The notes below the pieces were generated by a model. It worked only from the letters and a program-made list of their open reading frames with translations, had not been told where the DNA came from and made no database searches. A stretch of 64,000 nt of DNA from the NCBI RefSeq assembly GCF_028657195.3, contig NZ_JANCPR020000013.1:62001-126000 (forward strand), read 5' to 3'. Every line of letters begins with the position of its first letter. The first letter of the stretch is position 1. The stretch comes from Streptomyces iconiensis (lineage in GTDB: Bacteria > Actinomycetota > Actinomycetes > Streptomycetales > Streptomycetaceae). Made by a program: the position numbers and the translations under genes. This document shows, piece by piece, positions 8,143 to 17,670 of the stretch.

Positions 8143-9153
8143 ATGCACAACTCCACCCCCGACGCCGGAGTCCGCGGCACCCTCACCCCCGGCGCCGTCG
8201 TACTCGTCGTCGGCGTGCTCTGCGTCCAACTCGGCTTCCTGCTCTCCTACATCGGCGCCTTCCACCACCCCGACCCCCAGCGCATCCCCGTCGCCGTCGT
8301 CGCGCCGGAACAGGCGGCCGACAAGCTCGACGCGCTTCCCGGACGCCCCATCGAGACCACCGTCGTCAAGAACGAGAAGGCCGCCCGCGACCGCATCATG
8401 GAGCGCGACGCCGAGGGTGCCTATCTGATGGACCCGCGCGGCAAACAGGACACCGTCCTCGTCGCCTCGGGGGGCGGCGGTTCGCAGGCCGACGCCGTAC
8501 GCAAAACCGGCGAGAAGGCGGCGGCGCAGGAGGGGCGCCAGGCGAAGGTGGAGGACATCGCCTCGTCGGGCGACGAGGACTTCAACAGCCTCACCGCCTT
8601 CTACCTCATCGTCGGCTGGCTCGTCGGCGGCTATTTGATGGCCTCGCTGCTGGGCATCACCGACGGCACCCGCCCCTCGCGGCCGGGACACGCGGTGCTG
8701 CGGCTCGCGGGCGTCGCCGTCTACTCCGTGCTGTCCGGACTGGGCGGCGCGATCATCGTGGACCCGGCGCTGCACGCGCTGCCGGGGCACTTCGCCGCGC
8801 TGTGGTGGCTGGGCGCGCTGCTCGTGTTCGGCACGGCTGCCTTCACCATGGCGCTCCAGGCGTTCTTCGGCGTCGTCGGTATCGGCCTGGCCGTCGTCGT
8901 CTTCGTGGTGCTCGGCAATCCCAGCGCGGGCGGCGCCTTCCAGCGGTACATGATCCCGCCGTTCTGGCGTGCCATCGGCGACTGGATCCCGACGGGAGCC
9001 GGTACGACGGCCGTACGCAACATCGTCTACTTCTCGGGCAACGCGCTGGCCACCCCGCTCGTCGTGCTCGCCGCCTGGGCCGTTGCGGGGGTGGTGCTGC
9101 TGCTCCTGGGCTCCATCCGGCGCAGGGAACCCGGACTGGCCCTCCCGATCTGA
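8143..9153 (+). CDS. Membrane protein, DUF3533/ABC-2-permease-like
   Basis: 336 residues with one N-terminal membrane helix (about 14-36), an extracytoplasmic stretch of some 130 residues, then five helices starting near SLTAFYLIVGWLVGG. This one-plus-five pattern is that of DUF3533 and the permease-like part of YhgE/Pip and ABC-2 exporters. The ATG at 8143 has a GGGA site 3-7 nt upstream. No ATPase gene is adjacent, so it either works alone or with a partner elsewhere. It lies 27 nt before the acyl-CoA synthetase gene and may share its transcript. Substrate unknown. Confidence 0.75.
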   Translation: MHNSTPDAGVRGTLTPGAVVLVVGVLCVQLGFLLSYIGAFHHPDPQRIPVAVVAPEQAADKLDALPGRPIETTVVKNEKAARDRIMERDAEGAYLMDPRGKQDTVLVASGGGGSQADAVRKTGEKAAAQEGRQAKVEDIASSGDEDFNSLTAFYLIVGWLVGGYLMASLLGITDGTRPSRPGHAVLRLAGVAVYSVLSGLGGAIIVDPALHALPGHFAALWWLGALLVFGTAAFTMALQAFFGVVGIGLAVVVFVVLGNPSAGGAFQRYMIPPFWRAIGDWIPTGAGTTAVRNIVYFSGNALATPLVVLAAWAVAGVVLLLLGSIRRREPGLALPI

Positions 9154-9180
9154 CGCCACGTCAGCTATGGTGCCCGGCCA

Positions 9181-10892
9181 TGAGCGCTTCGGGACACCCT
9201 GGAAGCTCCGGGACCGCGCACACCCTCGCCGAACTCGTACGGGCCCAATGGGACGACCACAGCCCCGGCGGGCTCCGCTCCACCGACCTGCACCTCACCC
9301 ACCACGCCACGGCCGCCGCGGCAGCCGCACGTGCGGCGCTGCTCACCGAACTGCTGCCCTCCGGCGCCGAACCCCACGTCGGCCTGCTCCTCGACAACAC
9401 CCCCGAATACCCGCTCTGGCTCGCCGCCACCGCACTCGCGGGAGCCACGGCTGTCGGCCTCAACCCCACCAGGCGCGGCGCCGAACTCGCCCGCGACCTC
9501 ACCCACACCGAGTGCGCCCTCCTCGTCACCGAGACAGCCCACCTCCCCCTTCTGCGCGCCCTGGAGGAAGAGGGCCTCGCACTGCCGCGCACCCTTGTCA
9601 CCGACGACCCCGGCTACGCCGCGCTGCTGCGCCCCTACGAGGGTGCCAAGCCCGGCGAATCGACCGTGCGCACCCCGGCGCCCGACCGCCGGATGCTGCT
9701 CACCTTCACCTCGGGATCGACGGGAGCACCCAAGGCCGTCGTCGTCACCCAGGGTCGCCTCGCCGCGGCGGGACACGCGCTGGCCCGCCAGTTCGGCGTG
9801 CGCCGCGAGGACGTCCACTACCTGTGCATGCCGCTCTTCCACGGCAACGCCGTGATCGCCGGATGGGCACCCGCGCTCGCGGGCGGTGCGGGGGTCGCGC
9901 TGGCCCGCCGGTTCTCGGCGACCCGCTTCCTGGACGACGTGCGTGCCTACGGCGCCACATACTTCACCTACGTAGGCCGCGCCGTGCAGTACCTCCTGGC
10001 CACCCCCGAACAGCCGGACGACACCGACAACCCGCTGCGCCTCGGCTTCGGTACCGAGGCCGGGCCCGTGGACGCGGCCCGCTTCTCGGCCCGCTTCGGT
10101 GTACGGCTCGTCGAGGGGTACGGCTCCTCCGAGGGCGGCGCCGCACTCCAGCACTCCGAGGGCGCCCCGCGCGGCGCCGTCGGCCGCCCCGCGCCCGGCA
10201 CCGACCTCGCGGTGGTCGATCCCGCCACGGGCGAGGAACGCCCGCGCGCCCGCCTCGGCCCCGACGGGCGGCTGCGCAACGGCGCCGAGGCCATCGGCGA
10301 ACTCGTCAACCGGGGCACCTCACTCTTCGAGGGCTACTGGAAGAACGAGGCGGCGGACGCCGACCGTACCCGCGACGGCTGGTACTGGACCGGTGATCTC
10401 TTCTTCCGGGACGAGGACGGCTGGTTCCACTTCGCGGGGCGCGCGGAGGACCGGCTGCGGGTGGACAGCGAGAACCTCGCCGCCGCCGTCATCGAGAACA
10501 TCCTCGCCCGCTGTCCCGGCGTCACCTCGGCCGCCGTCTACGCCGTGCCCGACCCCGTCTCCGGCGATCAGGTCATGGCGGCGCTCGCCCTTGAGCGCCC
10601 CTTCGATCCGGGCGGGTTCGCGGCCTTCCTCGCCGCGCAGCCCGATCTGTCCACCAAGGCCGCGCCCCGTTTCGTGCGCGTACTGGAGCGGATGCCGGTC
10701 ACCGCCACCAACAAGATCGAGCGCGCTGCGCTGCGCCGTACCGGATTCCGCTGCGACGAACCCGTGTGGTGGACGCCCTACGAGGGCGAGGCACGCGCCG
10801 GCGGCACCTACCGGCGCCTGACCGCTGACGACATCGCCGGACTCCTCGCCGGCTACCGCGCACACGGCCGCGAGGACCTGCTCGGACGCTGA
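9181..10892 (+). CDS. AMP-forming acyl-CoA synthetase (FadD-like)
   Basis: 570 residues with all ANL-superfamily adenylation motifs: the P-loop TSGSTGAPK, the GYGSSEGG aromatic motif, YWTGD, the hinge region GRAEDRLR and the C-terminal catalytic Lys in TNKIERAALRR. It activates a carboxylic acid, most likely a fatty acid, to the acyl-adenylate and then the CoA thioester. It resembles FadD17-type enzymes of actinobacteria rather than NRPS adenylation domains, and has no carrier protein domain. The chain length it prefers cannot be read from sequence. Confidence 0.88.
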
Positions 10893-10907
10893 GGACGGGC
10901 TCGGACA

Positions 10908-10963
10908 CCGGGGTGCGGACGGCCGGGGTGCGGCGACGGGGTGCGGACGGACGGGGTGCGGAC
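10908..10963. repeat. Degenerate tandem repeat around GGGGTGCGGACGG
   Basis: Four imperfect copies of a 13-17 bp unit with the constant part GGGGTGCGG lie between the acyl-CoA synthetase stop and its terminator. Non-coding. Confidence 0.6.
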
Positions 10964-10988
10964 ACGCGTCGGGCTCCGTACACAGAAA

Positions 10989-11026
10989 GACCGTGGCCCT
11001 CCGGATTTCTCCGGAGGGCCACGGTC
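10989..11026. terminator. Strong terminator, 17-bp stem
   Basis: GACCGTGGCCCTCCGGA and its exact complement are separated by a TTTC loop. It lies between the acyl-CoA synthetase gene and the 3' end of tRNA-Lys on the other strand, and can serve both. Confidence 0.9.
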
Positions 11027-11033
11027 TGTGAGG

Positions 11034-11107
11034 TACGCCGTCAGGGACTCGAACCCCGGACCCGCTGATTAAGAGTCAGCTGCTCTAACCAACTGAGCTA
11101 ACGGCGC
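11034..11107 (-). tRNA. tRNA-Lys (CTT), copy 1
   Basis: A 74-nt cloverleaf can be folded: acceptor GCGCCGT / ACGGCGT (first pair G-U), D arm GCTC...GAGC, anticodon arm GCTGA-CTCTTAA-TCAGC with anticodon CTT, T loop TTCGAGT. Only CC of the CCA end is encoded. It differs from the copy at 28973-29046 at position 72. Confidence 0.95.
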
Positions 11108-11205
11108 CTGTCGTGCCGTCTTCCGGCCGACGGGGAGAAATACTACCCCCTCTCCGAGGGTGCTTCCCACCTGCTGCCGGGCCGGGCAGCCGTGCACGGA
11201 GCTGC

Positions 11206-12000
11206 TCAGAGCGACAGGGACAGCATCACGGGCGCCGCCCGCCTGCTGAGGGTCTCGGCGGCCCTGCGCAGCCGGTGTGCCTGCGCCACGGGGAGTGACA
11301 GCGCCAGGCAGCTCACCGACGAACCTGCCGTCACAGGCACCGCGGCGCAGACCGTGCCCACCGCGTACTCCTGCAGATCCAGCATGGGCACGGTCGGCGG
11401 CTGGCGGTCGAGCGCGTTGAGCAGCAGCCGCTCGTCGGTGATCGTGCGCGAGGTGAGCCGGGCCGTCTTGTGGCGCGAGAGATGGTCCTTGCGGCCGTCG
11501 TGGTCGAGCTGGCTGAGCAGGCACTTGCCGATCGCCGTCGCGTGCACGGCCGACCTGAAGTCCACCCACTGGTTGACGGCGGGGGTCTGCGGACCGTCCG
11601 CGACCTGCGTCGTCTCCAGCTCTCCGTCGTGGTACCTGCTGAAGTAGATCGCCGCGCCCAGCGTGTCCCGCAGGTCCGTCAGCGTCCGCTGGAGCTGCTC
11701 GCGCAGGGCGCGTGCCCGGTCGACGCCGGAGCCGAGGAGCACCAGCGACTCGCCCACGACGAACGAACCGTCGTCCAACTGCTCCAGATACGCCTCGCCG
11801 CGCAGCATCCGCAGCAGGTGGGCCAGATGTCCGGGCGGCAGCTCCGTCTCGCGCGCGATGACCTCCTCCGAGACGCCGTCCCTGTGCCGGGCGACCGACT
11901 CCAGGACGCGCAGCGCGTACTGCACCGAGTGGAACGGCGCCGTCGGCTCCCGCCTGGGCTCCGGAGGCTGGCCCCCGGATGGTGGTTGGAGTAGCGCCAC
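11206..12000 (-). CDS. IclR-family transcriptional regulator
   Basis: 264 residues: an N-terminal winged helix (about residues 20-80, with SVQYALRVLESVARH and the recognition part LPPGHLAHLLRML) and a C-terminal IclR effector domain (AVHATAIGKCLLSQL is the typical GK segment). The GTG at 12000 was chosen because an AGGGGG site lies 6 nt upstream; an ATG further up has none. It lies downstream of, and on the same strand as, the ABC importer genes but behind their terminator, so it has its own promoter. It probably controls the adjoining importer and catabolic genes in response to the imported compound or a breakdown product. Confidence 0.88.
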   Translation of the reverse strand: MALLQPPSGGQPPEPRREPTAPFHSVQYALRVLESVARHRDGVSEEVIARETELPPGHLAHLLRMLRGEAYLEQLDDGSFVVGESLVLLGSGVDRARALREQLQRTLTDLRDTLGAAIYFSRYHDGELETTQVADGPQTPAVNQWVDFRSAVHATAIGKCLLSQLDHDGRKDHLSRHKTARLTSRTITDERLLLNALDRQPPTVPMLDLQEYAVGTVCAAVPVTAGSSVSCLALSLPVAQAHRLRRAAETLSRRAAPVMLSLSL

Positions 12001-12124
12001 GGTGTCCCCCTGGAGGTTGTGACCGTTTGCTCTGTGCCAGTGCCCTGACCACTTCCGTGCGTCACGGCAGTACGTCTTCACGATAGCGGTCAACGACCCA
12101 CCGGAAAGGCGTTGTTGCTGCTAT

Positions 12125-12136
12125 CGGCATATGCCG
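12125..12136. promoter_or_regulatory. Perfect 12-bp palindrome upstream of the IclR gene
   Basis: CGGCATATGCCG lies 124 nt before the GTG start in an otherwise GC-rich gap. It is a plausible operator for the IclR protein, but no second copy was found before the importer operon, so the link is only suggestive. Confidence 0.35.
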
Positions 12137-12159
12137 CGTGCGCGCGTACGCGGAATGCG

Positions 12160-12191
12160 CGCGAGCCCGCGCCGGGTGGCGCGGGCTCGCG
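12160..12191. terminator. Terminator of the ABC importer operon
   Basis: A 14-bp perfect stem (CGCGAGCCCGCGCC) with a GGGT loop starts about 25 nt beyond the stop of the ATPase gene on the minus strand. Confidence 0.85.
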
Positions 12192-12216
12192 GGTGCGGGG
12201 TGTCCGTGCGGCACTC

Positions 12217-13047
12217 TCAGAGCACGGCGCTCAGGAATTCCCTGGTGCGCTCGTGCTCGGGGTCGCTGAAGATCTTCTCCGGCGCCCCTGACTCGATGAC
12301 CCGGCCCGCGTCGAACATCAGCACGTCGTCGGAGATGTCCCGCGCGAAGTTCATCTCGTGCGTGACACAGAGCATGGTGATGTCCGTGGTGTGGGCGATG
12401 TCGCGCAGGACGTCCAGCACTCCGGCCACCAGCTCAGGGTCGAGCGCCGAGGTGACCTCGTCCAGGAGCAGCACCTGCGGGCGCATCGCCAGCGCGCGGG
12501 CGATGGCGACACGCTGCTGCTGGCCGCCGGAGAGCTGGCTGGGGTACTTGTCGATGTGCTCGGTCAGGCCCACCAGTTCCAGCAGCTCACGGGCGCGCTG
12601 CTCCGCCTCGTCCTTCTGGAGTCCCAGCACGTGCACGGGTGCCTCGGTGATGTTCCGCAGCACCTTCATGTTGGGGAAGAGGTTGAACTGCTGGAAGACC
12701 ATGCCGATGTTCTTGCGGACCTCGCGGCTGTACCTCTCGCTCGCCGGGACGAGCTTGCCGCCCCTGTCCTCGTGCGTGAGGTAGTCGCCCGCGACCTTGA
12801 TGGTGCCCTCGTCCGGCTTCACCAGCGTCATCAGCAGCCGCAGAATCGTGGTCTTGCCGGAGCCCGAGGGGCCGATGAGGGTCACATGCTTGCCCGACGC
12901 CACGTCGAAGCAGAGGTTGTCGAGCACCACGTTGCTGCCGAACCGCTTGGTGACGTTGTCGAACTTGATCAGTTCGCTGCCGTCGACGGCCGGGTTGCCG
13001 GCCTCGTTCGTGGTCGTACCGGGGGTGTTCGGGGTCTCAGCGGACAA
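12217..13047 (-). CDS. ABC importer ATPase, polar-amino-acid/ectoine type
   Basis: 276 residues with Walker A GPSGSGKT, Q-loop FQQFNLFPN, signature LSGGQQQR and Walker B VLLLDEVTS followed by the His switch VTHE. It groups by motif wording with GlnQ/HisP/EhuA ATPases that power uptake of polar amino acids or ectoines. The first 25 residues are a Pro/Thr/Asn-rich extension not usual in the family. It is the last gene of a four-gene operon, overlapping the preceding permease gene by 11 nt. Confidence 0.9.
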   Translation of the reverse strand: MSAETPNTPGTTTNEAGNPAVDGSELIKFDNVTKRFGSNVVLDNLCFDVASGKHVTLIGPSGSGKTTILRLLMTLVKPDEGTIKVAGDYLTHEDRGGKLVPASERYSREVRKNIGMVFQQFNLFPNMKVLRNITEAPVHVLGLQKDEAEQRARELLELVGLTEHIDKYPSQLSGGQQQRVAIARALAMRPQVLLLDEVTSALDPELVAGVLDVLRDIAHTTDITMLCVTHEMNFARDISDDVLMFDAGRVIESGAPEKIFSDPEHERTREFLSAVL

Positions 13048-13687
13048 GACGACGCTCCAGGGCTCGCATCAGCAGGGATGCCGGGTAGGCGATGAGGATG
13101 AAGGCGACACCGATCACCGTGATCGGCTCGGTCGGCTGGAAGGTGACGGCGCTGAACTGCCGTGCCTGTCCCAGCAGTTCGAGCGCGCCGATGGTGGCGA
13201 TCATCGGCGAGTCCTTCAGCATCGCGATGACGTAGTTGCCCAGTGCGGGCACGACGCGGCGGATGGCCTGCGGCAGGATCACGGCGCCCCAGACGCGGGT
13301 GCGCGGCAGGCTGAGCGCGGTGCACGCCTCCCACTGGCCCTCGGGAACGCCGTCGATACCGGCGCGGTAGACCTCGGCCGTGTACGTCGAGTAATGCAGA
13401 CCCAGGCCGACGATGCCGGTGGTGAGCGCGGAGAAGGTGATGTTCCACTCCGGCAGCACGAAGTACAGGAAGAACAGCTGCACCAGCAGCGGGGTGTTAC
13501 GGATGAACTCGGTGACGGCCGTGACCGGCCAGCGCACCACCCTGAGCGTCGAGCGCTGCGCCAGCGCCCACACCAGGCCGAGTGCGAAGGCGATCAGCGA
13601 GCCGAGTACCAGCGCCTGGAGCGTGACGAGCACGCCGTCCCAGAAGCGCGGCATGAAGTCGCCGACGGCGGACCAGTCCCACGTCAT
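13037..13687 (-). CDS. ABC importer permease, HisM/EhuD type
   Basis: 216 residues with about five membrane helices and the inner-membrane coupling loop of the polar-amino-acid family (EVYRAGIDGVPEGQWEAC then ALSL and LPQAIRR). It pairs with the next permease to form the channel. Start and stop overlap both neighbours (ATGA with the upstream permease), which points to tight co-translation. Confidence 0.9.
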   Translation of the reverse strand: MTWDWSAVGDFMPRFWDGVLVTLQALVLGSLIAFALGLVWALAQRSTLRVVRWPVTAVTEFIRNTPLLVQLFFLYFVLPEWNITFSALTTGIVGLGLHYSTYTAEVYRAGIDGVPEGQWEACTALSLPRTRVWGAVILPQAIRRVVPALGNYVIAMLKDSPMIATIGALELLGQARQFSAVTFQPTEPITVIGVAFILIAYPASLLMRALERRLVR

Positions 13688-14427
13688 GCGCCACCTCCGG
13701 CGCTGCTACGCGAGATGGCGTCCTGCCGTCGGATACTGAGCTTGCCGCGCACGCCCGCGCCCTTCTCGGGAGTCTGGCCTATACCCGCCTTCGCCTGCCG
13801 CTCCAGCGCGCGCATGCCGCGCGTGAGCAGGAAGGCCAGGACGAAGTACATGACCAGGATGATCGTGTAGACGGGGGCGCTGTCGCCGAGCGCGTTGCGC
13901 ACCAGCGAGGCCCCGAAGGTGATGTCGCCGACGCCCAGTACGGACACCAGCGCCGTCCCCTTGAGCAGCTCGATGAGCAGGTTGTTGGCCGGAGGGATCA
14001 TCTCGGGCCACGCCTGCGGCAGCGTGATCTTGGTCAGCCGCTGCCAGGGCGAGAAGCTGAGCGCGATGCCCGCCTCGTGCTGGGCCGGGGCGACGGCCGC
14101 GATGGCTCCCCGCACGATCTCGGAGCCGTACGCGCCGTAGGACAGGCCGAGCGCCAGCACGGCTGCCCAGAGCGGTACGAGCTGCCAGCCGAACGCGACC
14201 GGAAGCACGAAGAACATCCAGAACATCAGGACCAGGGCTGAGGTGCCCCGGAAAATCTCCATGTAGAGGCCGGAGACGAACCGCACGATCCACAGGCGAT
14301 TGGTCCTCGCGACGCCCACCACGAAGGCGACAAAGGCGCCCAGCGCCGCGCTGTAGACCGTGAGTTGCACCGTGACCCAGAGGCCCTGGAGAAGGAGCTC
14401 CCACAAACCAGCTGTGAGGTCCGTCAT
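13684..14427 (-). CDS. ABC importer permease, HisQ/EhuC type
   Basis: 247 residues, about five membrane helices, and the EAA-type coupling loop GAIAAVAPAQHEAGIALS followed by LPQAWP. It has a short charged cytosolic tail of some 40 residues. It overlaps the substrate-binding protein gene by 4 nt (ATGA) and the second permease by 4 nt. Confidence 0.9.
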   Translation of the reverse strand: MTDLTAGLWELLLQGLWVTVQLTVYSAALGAFVAFVVGVARTNRLWIVRFVSGLYMEIFRGTSALVLMFWMFFVLPVAFGWQLVPLWAAVLALGLSYGAYGSEIVRGAIAAVAPAQHEAGIALSFSPWQRLTKITLPQAWPEMIPPANNLLIELLKGTALVSVLGVGDITFGASLVRNALGDSAPVYTIILVMYFVLAFLLTRGMRALERQAKAGIGQTPEKGAGVRGKLSIRRQDAISRSSAGGGA

Positions 14428-15350
14428 TTGCAGCGCTCCTTCGCGGTCAGGGTTGTCATCTCCGCCTCCAGGAACCCGTAGGGCTTCATGACGCGGAGAA
14501 GCTCACCGCTCTTCTTCATCTTCCGCAGTTCGCGGTTGAAGGCGTCGCGCAGGTTTTCCTCGTCCTTACGGAAGGCGAAGGCTCCCGTACCCAGTTCCGG
14601 CTTGCCGTCCAGCTTCGGGATGACGTTCTCGGTGGCCTCGGCCCTCGTGCTCTTCGTCTGCTTGACGACATTGCGCACGGTGACGGCCGTACCGGCGAAG
14701 ACATCGGCCCTGCCCTGCTCAACGGCGAGCAGACCGGCCAACTGGTCGGGCAGGAGCAGCATGTCCTTCTCCTTGATGCCCTCCTCCTCGGCATACCCGA
14801 TCTCGGCATATCCGGTACCCGTTGCCATCTTGGCCCCGGCCTTCTTGATGTCCGCGTATGAGCGAAGGTTCTTGGGGTTTCCCTTACGCACGATAAAGGC
14901 GTCCGGCATCTGGTACTCGGGATCGGCGAAGAGCACCTGCTTGCACCGGTCGGGGTCGATGTACATTCCCGCCGCAACGACGTCGAACTGCATCGAATTC
15001 AGGCCCGCGATCAACGAGTTGAACTCGGTCGGGAACGGCTGGACCTTGGGCACACCCAGCCGTTTGAAGATGATGCGTGCGATAGCGGGGCTACTGCCCG
15101 TCAGTTCGCCGTTCTTGTCGATATAGCTGTAGGGCTGTTCACCGGCGAGACCCAGGCGCACGGTGCCCTGAGCCTTCAGCCGTTCCAGCAGATCGCCCCC
15201 GTCTCCGGTGCCCGCACTGGACACCCGGCTGCATGCGGTCGTCGCCCCGAGTGCACTCACCGCGCCCAAAGACGCCGCGCCCGCGAGCAACGTGCGTCGG
15301 CTGAAACGTCTTCCGGCACTTCCGGTGTTGTTCCTTTGTGGTGGAGCCAT
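14424..15350 (-). CDS. Extracellular solute-binding protein of the importer (EhuB-like family 3)
   Basis: 308 residues. The N-terminus SRRTLLAGAAS followed by a hydrophobic run and TTAC fits a Tat-type signal with a weak lipobox, so it is probably a surface lipoprotein. The rest is a family-3 periplasmic binding fold (GTVRLGLAGEQPYSYIDKNG near the start and FDVVAAGMYI in the middle), as in polar amino acid and ectoine binders. The ATG at 15350 lacks a clear ribosome binding site; an in-frame ATG at 15440 is an alternative that would add 30 residues before the signal. The ligand is unknown; the neighbouring genes argue against a common amino acid. Confidence 0.85.
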   Translation of the reverse strand: MAPPQRNNTGSAGRRFSRRTLLAGAASLGAVSALGATTACSRVSSAGTGDGGDLLERLKAQGTVRLGLAGEQPYSYIDKNGELTGSSPAIARIIFKRLGVPKVQPFPTEFNSLIAGLNSMQFDVVAAGMYIDPDRCKQVLFADPEYQMPDAFIVRKGNPKNLRSYADIKKAGAKMATGTGYAEIGYAEEEGIKEKDMLLLPDQLAGLLAVEQGRADVFAGTAVTVRNVVKQTKSTRAEATENVIPKLDGKPELGTGAFAFRKDEENLRDAFNRELRKMKKSGELLRVMKPYGFLEAEMTTLTAKERCK

Positions 15351-15476
15351 GGGCGCGCGGCTACCCAAGCTCGCACGAGATATGCGGACCGTTTCCAGCC
15401 CTTGATGGGGTCGCGTCGAACCTGACGCTTGCGCCACCATTGACACGGAAATGACCAACCGCGGTGCGGAGGCACG
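15351..15476. promoter_or_regulatory. Divergent promoter region, importer / DUF3830
   Basis: This 126-bp gap must carry the start sites of the importer operon (minus) and the DUF3830 gene (plus), so one regulator here could set both. No operator was identified by eye. Confidence 0.5.
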
Positions 15477-15998
15477 ATGACTGATCGTTTCATTGAAGTC
15501 TCGTTGGACAAGCGGGGGGTGAGCTGCACGGCAAAGCTGCTCGACGACCGCGCACCGATCACCTGTGCGGCCGTGTGGGACGCACTGCCGCTGGGCGGCG
15601 ATGTGTATCACGCGAAGTATGCGCGCAACGAGATCTACGCCCTCATTCCGCCCTTTGCGCCCCAGGAGCCCCCCCTGGAAAATCCCACCATCACGCCCAT
15701 TCCCGGTGACCTCTGCTATTTCACCTTCTCCGACACCCAGTTGAGTACGTCCTCCTACGGCTACGAGGCCGCGGCCGAACAGCGCGGCGCCGAGGCGGCG
15801 CACGCGCAGCGCGCCACCGTGGTCGACCTCGCGCTCTTCTACGAGCGGAACAATCTGCTGATCAACGGTGACGCGGGATGGGTGCCCGGGATCGTCTGGG
15901 GCTCGATCGTCGAGGGCCTCGACGAGATGGCGGAGGCGTGCCAGGACCTGTGGCGGGCCGGCGCGTTGGGGGAGACCCTGAACTTCCGGCGCGCGTAG
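15477..15998 (+). CDS. DUF3830 (cyclophilin-like) protein
   Basis: 173 residues matching the DUF3830 pattern: an N-terminal beta-rich part with CTAKLLDDRAPITCAAVWDALP, a segment HAKYARNEIYALIP, and GDLCYFTFSDTQL. The family has a cyclophilin-like barrel and no proven activity; its genes recur in catabolic clusters with maleate-isomerase-like enzymes and importers. A CGGAGG site precedes the ATG. It shares a short divergent promoter with the importer, which places it in the same pathway, perhaps as a small-molecule binding or isomerising protein (inference). Confidence 0.85.
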   Translation: MTDRFIEVSLDKRGVSCTAKLLDDRAPITCAAVWDALPLGGDVYHAKYARNEIYALIPPFAPQEPPLENPTITPIPGDLCYFTFSDTQLSTSSYGYEAAAEQRGAEAAHAQRATVVDLALFYERNNLLINGDAGWVPGIVWGSIVEGLDEMAEACQDLWRAGALGETLNFRRA

Positions 15999-16102
15999 CC
16001 GCCTTCGACGGCGGCCGGGCGTGTGGCCCGTGGCCGGGCGCTGTTTTGGCTGCCCCGCCGTCCCGGTATGCCGCCCGCGCTCGCGCCCGCGCTCGTCCTC
16101 AC

Positions 16103-16138
16103 GTGCCGGACGGGCTGAAGAGCCAGCCCGTCCGGCAC
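16103..16138. terminator. Bidirectional terminator, DUF3830 / amidase
   Basis: GTGCCGGACGGGCT and its exact complement (14-bp stem) flank an 8-nt loop between these two convergent genes. Confidence 0.85.
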
Positions 16139-16172
16139 CCGGGACCGGGAGAGCGGGGGACGTGGAGCCCCG

Positions 16173-17612
16173 TCAGCCGGGCGGTGGCTGGATGGCCAGG
16201 CTGGCCTCGTACAGGGCGTGGGAGGCCGCGAGTACCAGGGCGTCCGCGTGGCGGGGGCCCACCAGTTGCACGCCTACCGGCAGCCCGTCCGCGTCCACCC
16301 CGCAGGGGACCGATGCGGCGGGCTGCTGCGTCAGGTTGAAGGGGTAGGAGAACGGCGTCCACTCGGTCCACCGCGTCAGCCCTGAGCCCTCGGGCACCTC
16401 AACCCCCGCCGAGAAGGCGGTGATCGGCATGGTGGGCGTCACCAGCAGATCGTAGGCCGAGTGGCTGTGCTTGCTGCTTCCCTCGCCGCCGCTCAAGAAG
16501 ACCCCCATCGACTTCCCCAGCGCCATCCGTACGTCGACGGCGGCGAGATAGTCCAGCGCGCTGCGCTGCGCCCCCTCCTCGCACACCTCCCGCAGCCCGG
16601 GATCCAGACGCGCGCGCGTCTCGGGGCCGAAGCTCTGCGCCACGCGTGCGGCGCCGCTGAACCAGAGGGTGTGGAACGCCTCGATCGGGTCCTCGAACCC
16701 GGGGTCGGCCTCCTCCACGTGCGCGCCCAGCTCCTCCAGGAGCGCCACAGCGCTCCGTACGGCGGAGGCGACCCCGGGTTCGACGGCGACCCGGCCGCCG
16801 AAGTCGGGCGAGTAGGCGATCCGCAGGCCCCGCACGCCCTCGGCTCCGGCCGCGAGCGCGCCGCGGAAGCTGTGCGTGACGGGCCCGAGTTGGGACCAGT
16901 CGCGTGCGTCGGGTCCCGTGATGACATCCATGAGCAGCGCCGCGTCCTCCGCGTCCCGCGTCATCGGCCCGACGTGCGCCAGCGTCCCGAAGGCGCTGGC
17001 CGGGTAGATCGGCACGCGCCCGTACGTCGGCTTCATCGCGAAGATCCCGCAGAAGGAGGCGGGGATACGGACCGAGCCGCCGCCGTCCGTGCCGAGCGAC
17101 AGCGGCCCGGCGCCCATGGCGACGGCCGCCGCGCTGCCCCCGCTGGAGCCGCCGGCCGTACGCGAGGGCGCGTACGGGTTGCCCGTGACCCCGTGCCTGG
17201 GGCTGTCGGTGACGCCTTTCCAGCCGAACTCGGGGGTCGTCGTCTTGCCGAGGAAGACGGCGCCGCTCTCGCGCAGCCGCCCGACGGCGGGTGCGTCCTC
17301 GTCCCACGGGCCCTCGGTCTCCACCGACCACGAGCCCCTGAGGGTCGGTTCGCCGCGCTGGAGCAGGATGTCCTTCACGGTCACGGGCACCCCGTCGACG
17401 GGCCCGGCCGGCTCGCCGCGGCGCCAGCGTTCCGTCGCTGCTTCCGCGCCCCGCAGCGCGGACTCGGCGTCGATACGGACGAAAGCGTTGACCCGCTCCT
17501 GCGCCTCGACCGCCTGTTCCAGCGCGGCATGGGTGACGTCCAGCGGTGTGAAGGCCCCTGTCTCGTAGCCGGCGACGAGCTGGGTCGCGGTGAGTGCGGT
17601 GAGATCGGACAT
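16173..17612 (-). CDS. Amidase signature family hydrolase
   Basis: 479 residues with the complete Ser-cis-Ser-Lys triad of the amidase signature family: Lys80 (VTVKD), Ser156 in AGGSSGGS and Ser180 in DGGGSVRIP. These enzymes hydrolyse carboxamides in the cytosol; the substrate cannot be told, and there are no partner genes of GatCAB, so it is not the tRNA amidotransferase. It is followed on the opposite strand by DUF3830 and preceded, 58 nt away, by the D-2-hydroxyacid dehydrogenase gene, with which it probably forms an operon. Confidence 0.9.
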   Translation of the reverse strand: MSDLTALTATQLVAGYETGAFTPLDVTHAALEQAVEAQERVNAFVRIDAESALRGAEAATERWRRGEPAGPVDGVPVTVKDILLQRGEPTLRGSWSVETEGPWDEDAPAVGRLRESGAVFLGKTTTPEFGWKGVTDSPRHGVTGNPYAPSRTAGGSSGGSAAAVAMGAGPLSLGTDGGGSVRIPASFCGIFAMKPTYGRVPIYPASAFGTLAHVGPMTRDAEDAALLMDVITGPDARDWSQLGPVTHSFRGALAAGAEGVRGLRIAYSPDFGGRVAVEPGVASAVRSAVALLEELGAHVEEADPGFEDPIEAFHTLWFSGAARVAQSFGPETRARLDPGLREVCEEGAQRSALDYLAAVDVRMALGKSMGVFLSGGEGSSKHSHSAYDLLVTPTMPITAFSAGVEVPEGSGLTRWTEWTPFSYPFNLTQQPAASVPCGVDADGLPVGVQLVGPRHADALVLAASHALYEASLAIQPPPG

Positions 17613-17670
17613 GACGAAACCTCCCGAGGAGAGTCCGGACTGCGTCCGGGAAGGACCGGAGGGGCCGGGG

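Noticed and set aside
14424..15350. Ectoine-specific binding protein EhuB
   Set aside because: The importer family fits, but no ectoine hydrolase, deacetylase or EutB/C genes are present, so the ligand is left open.
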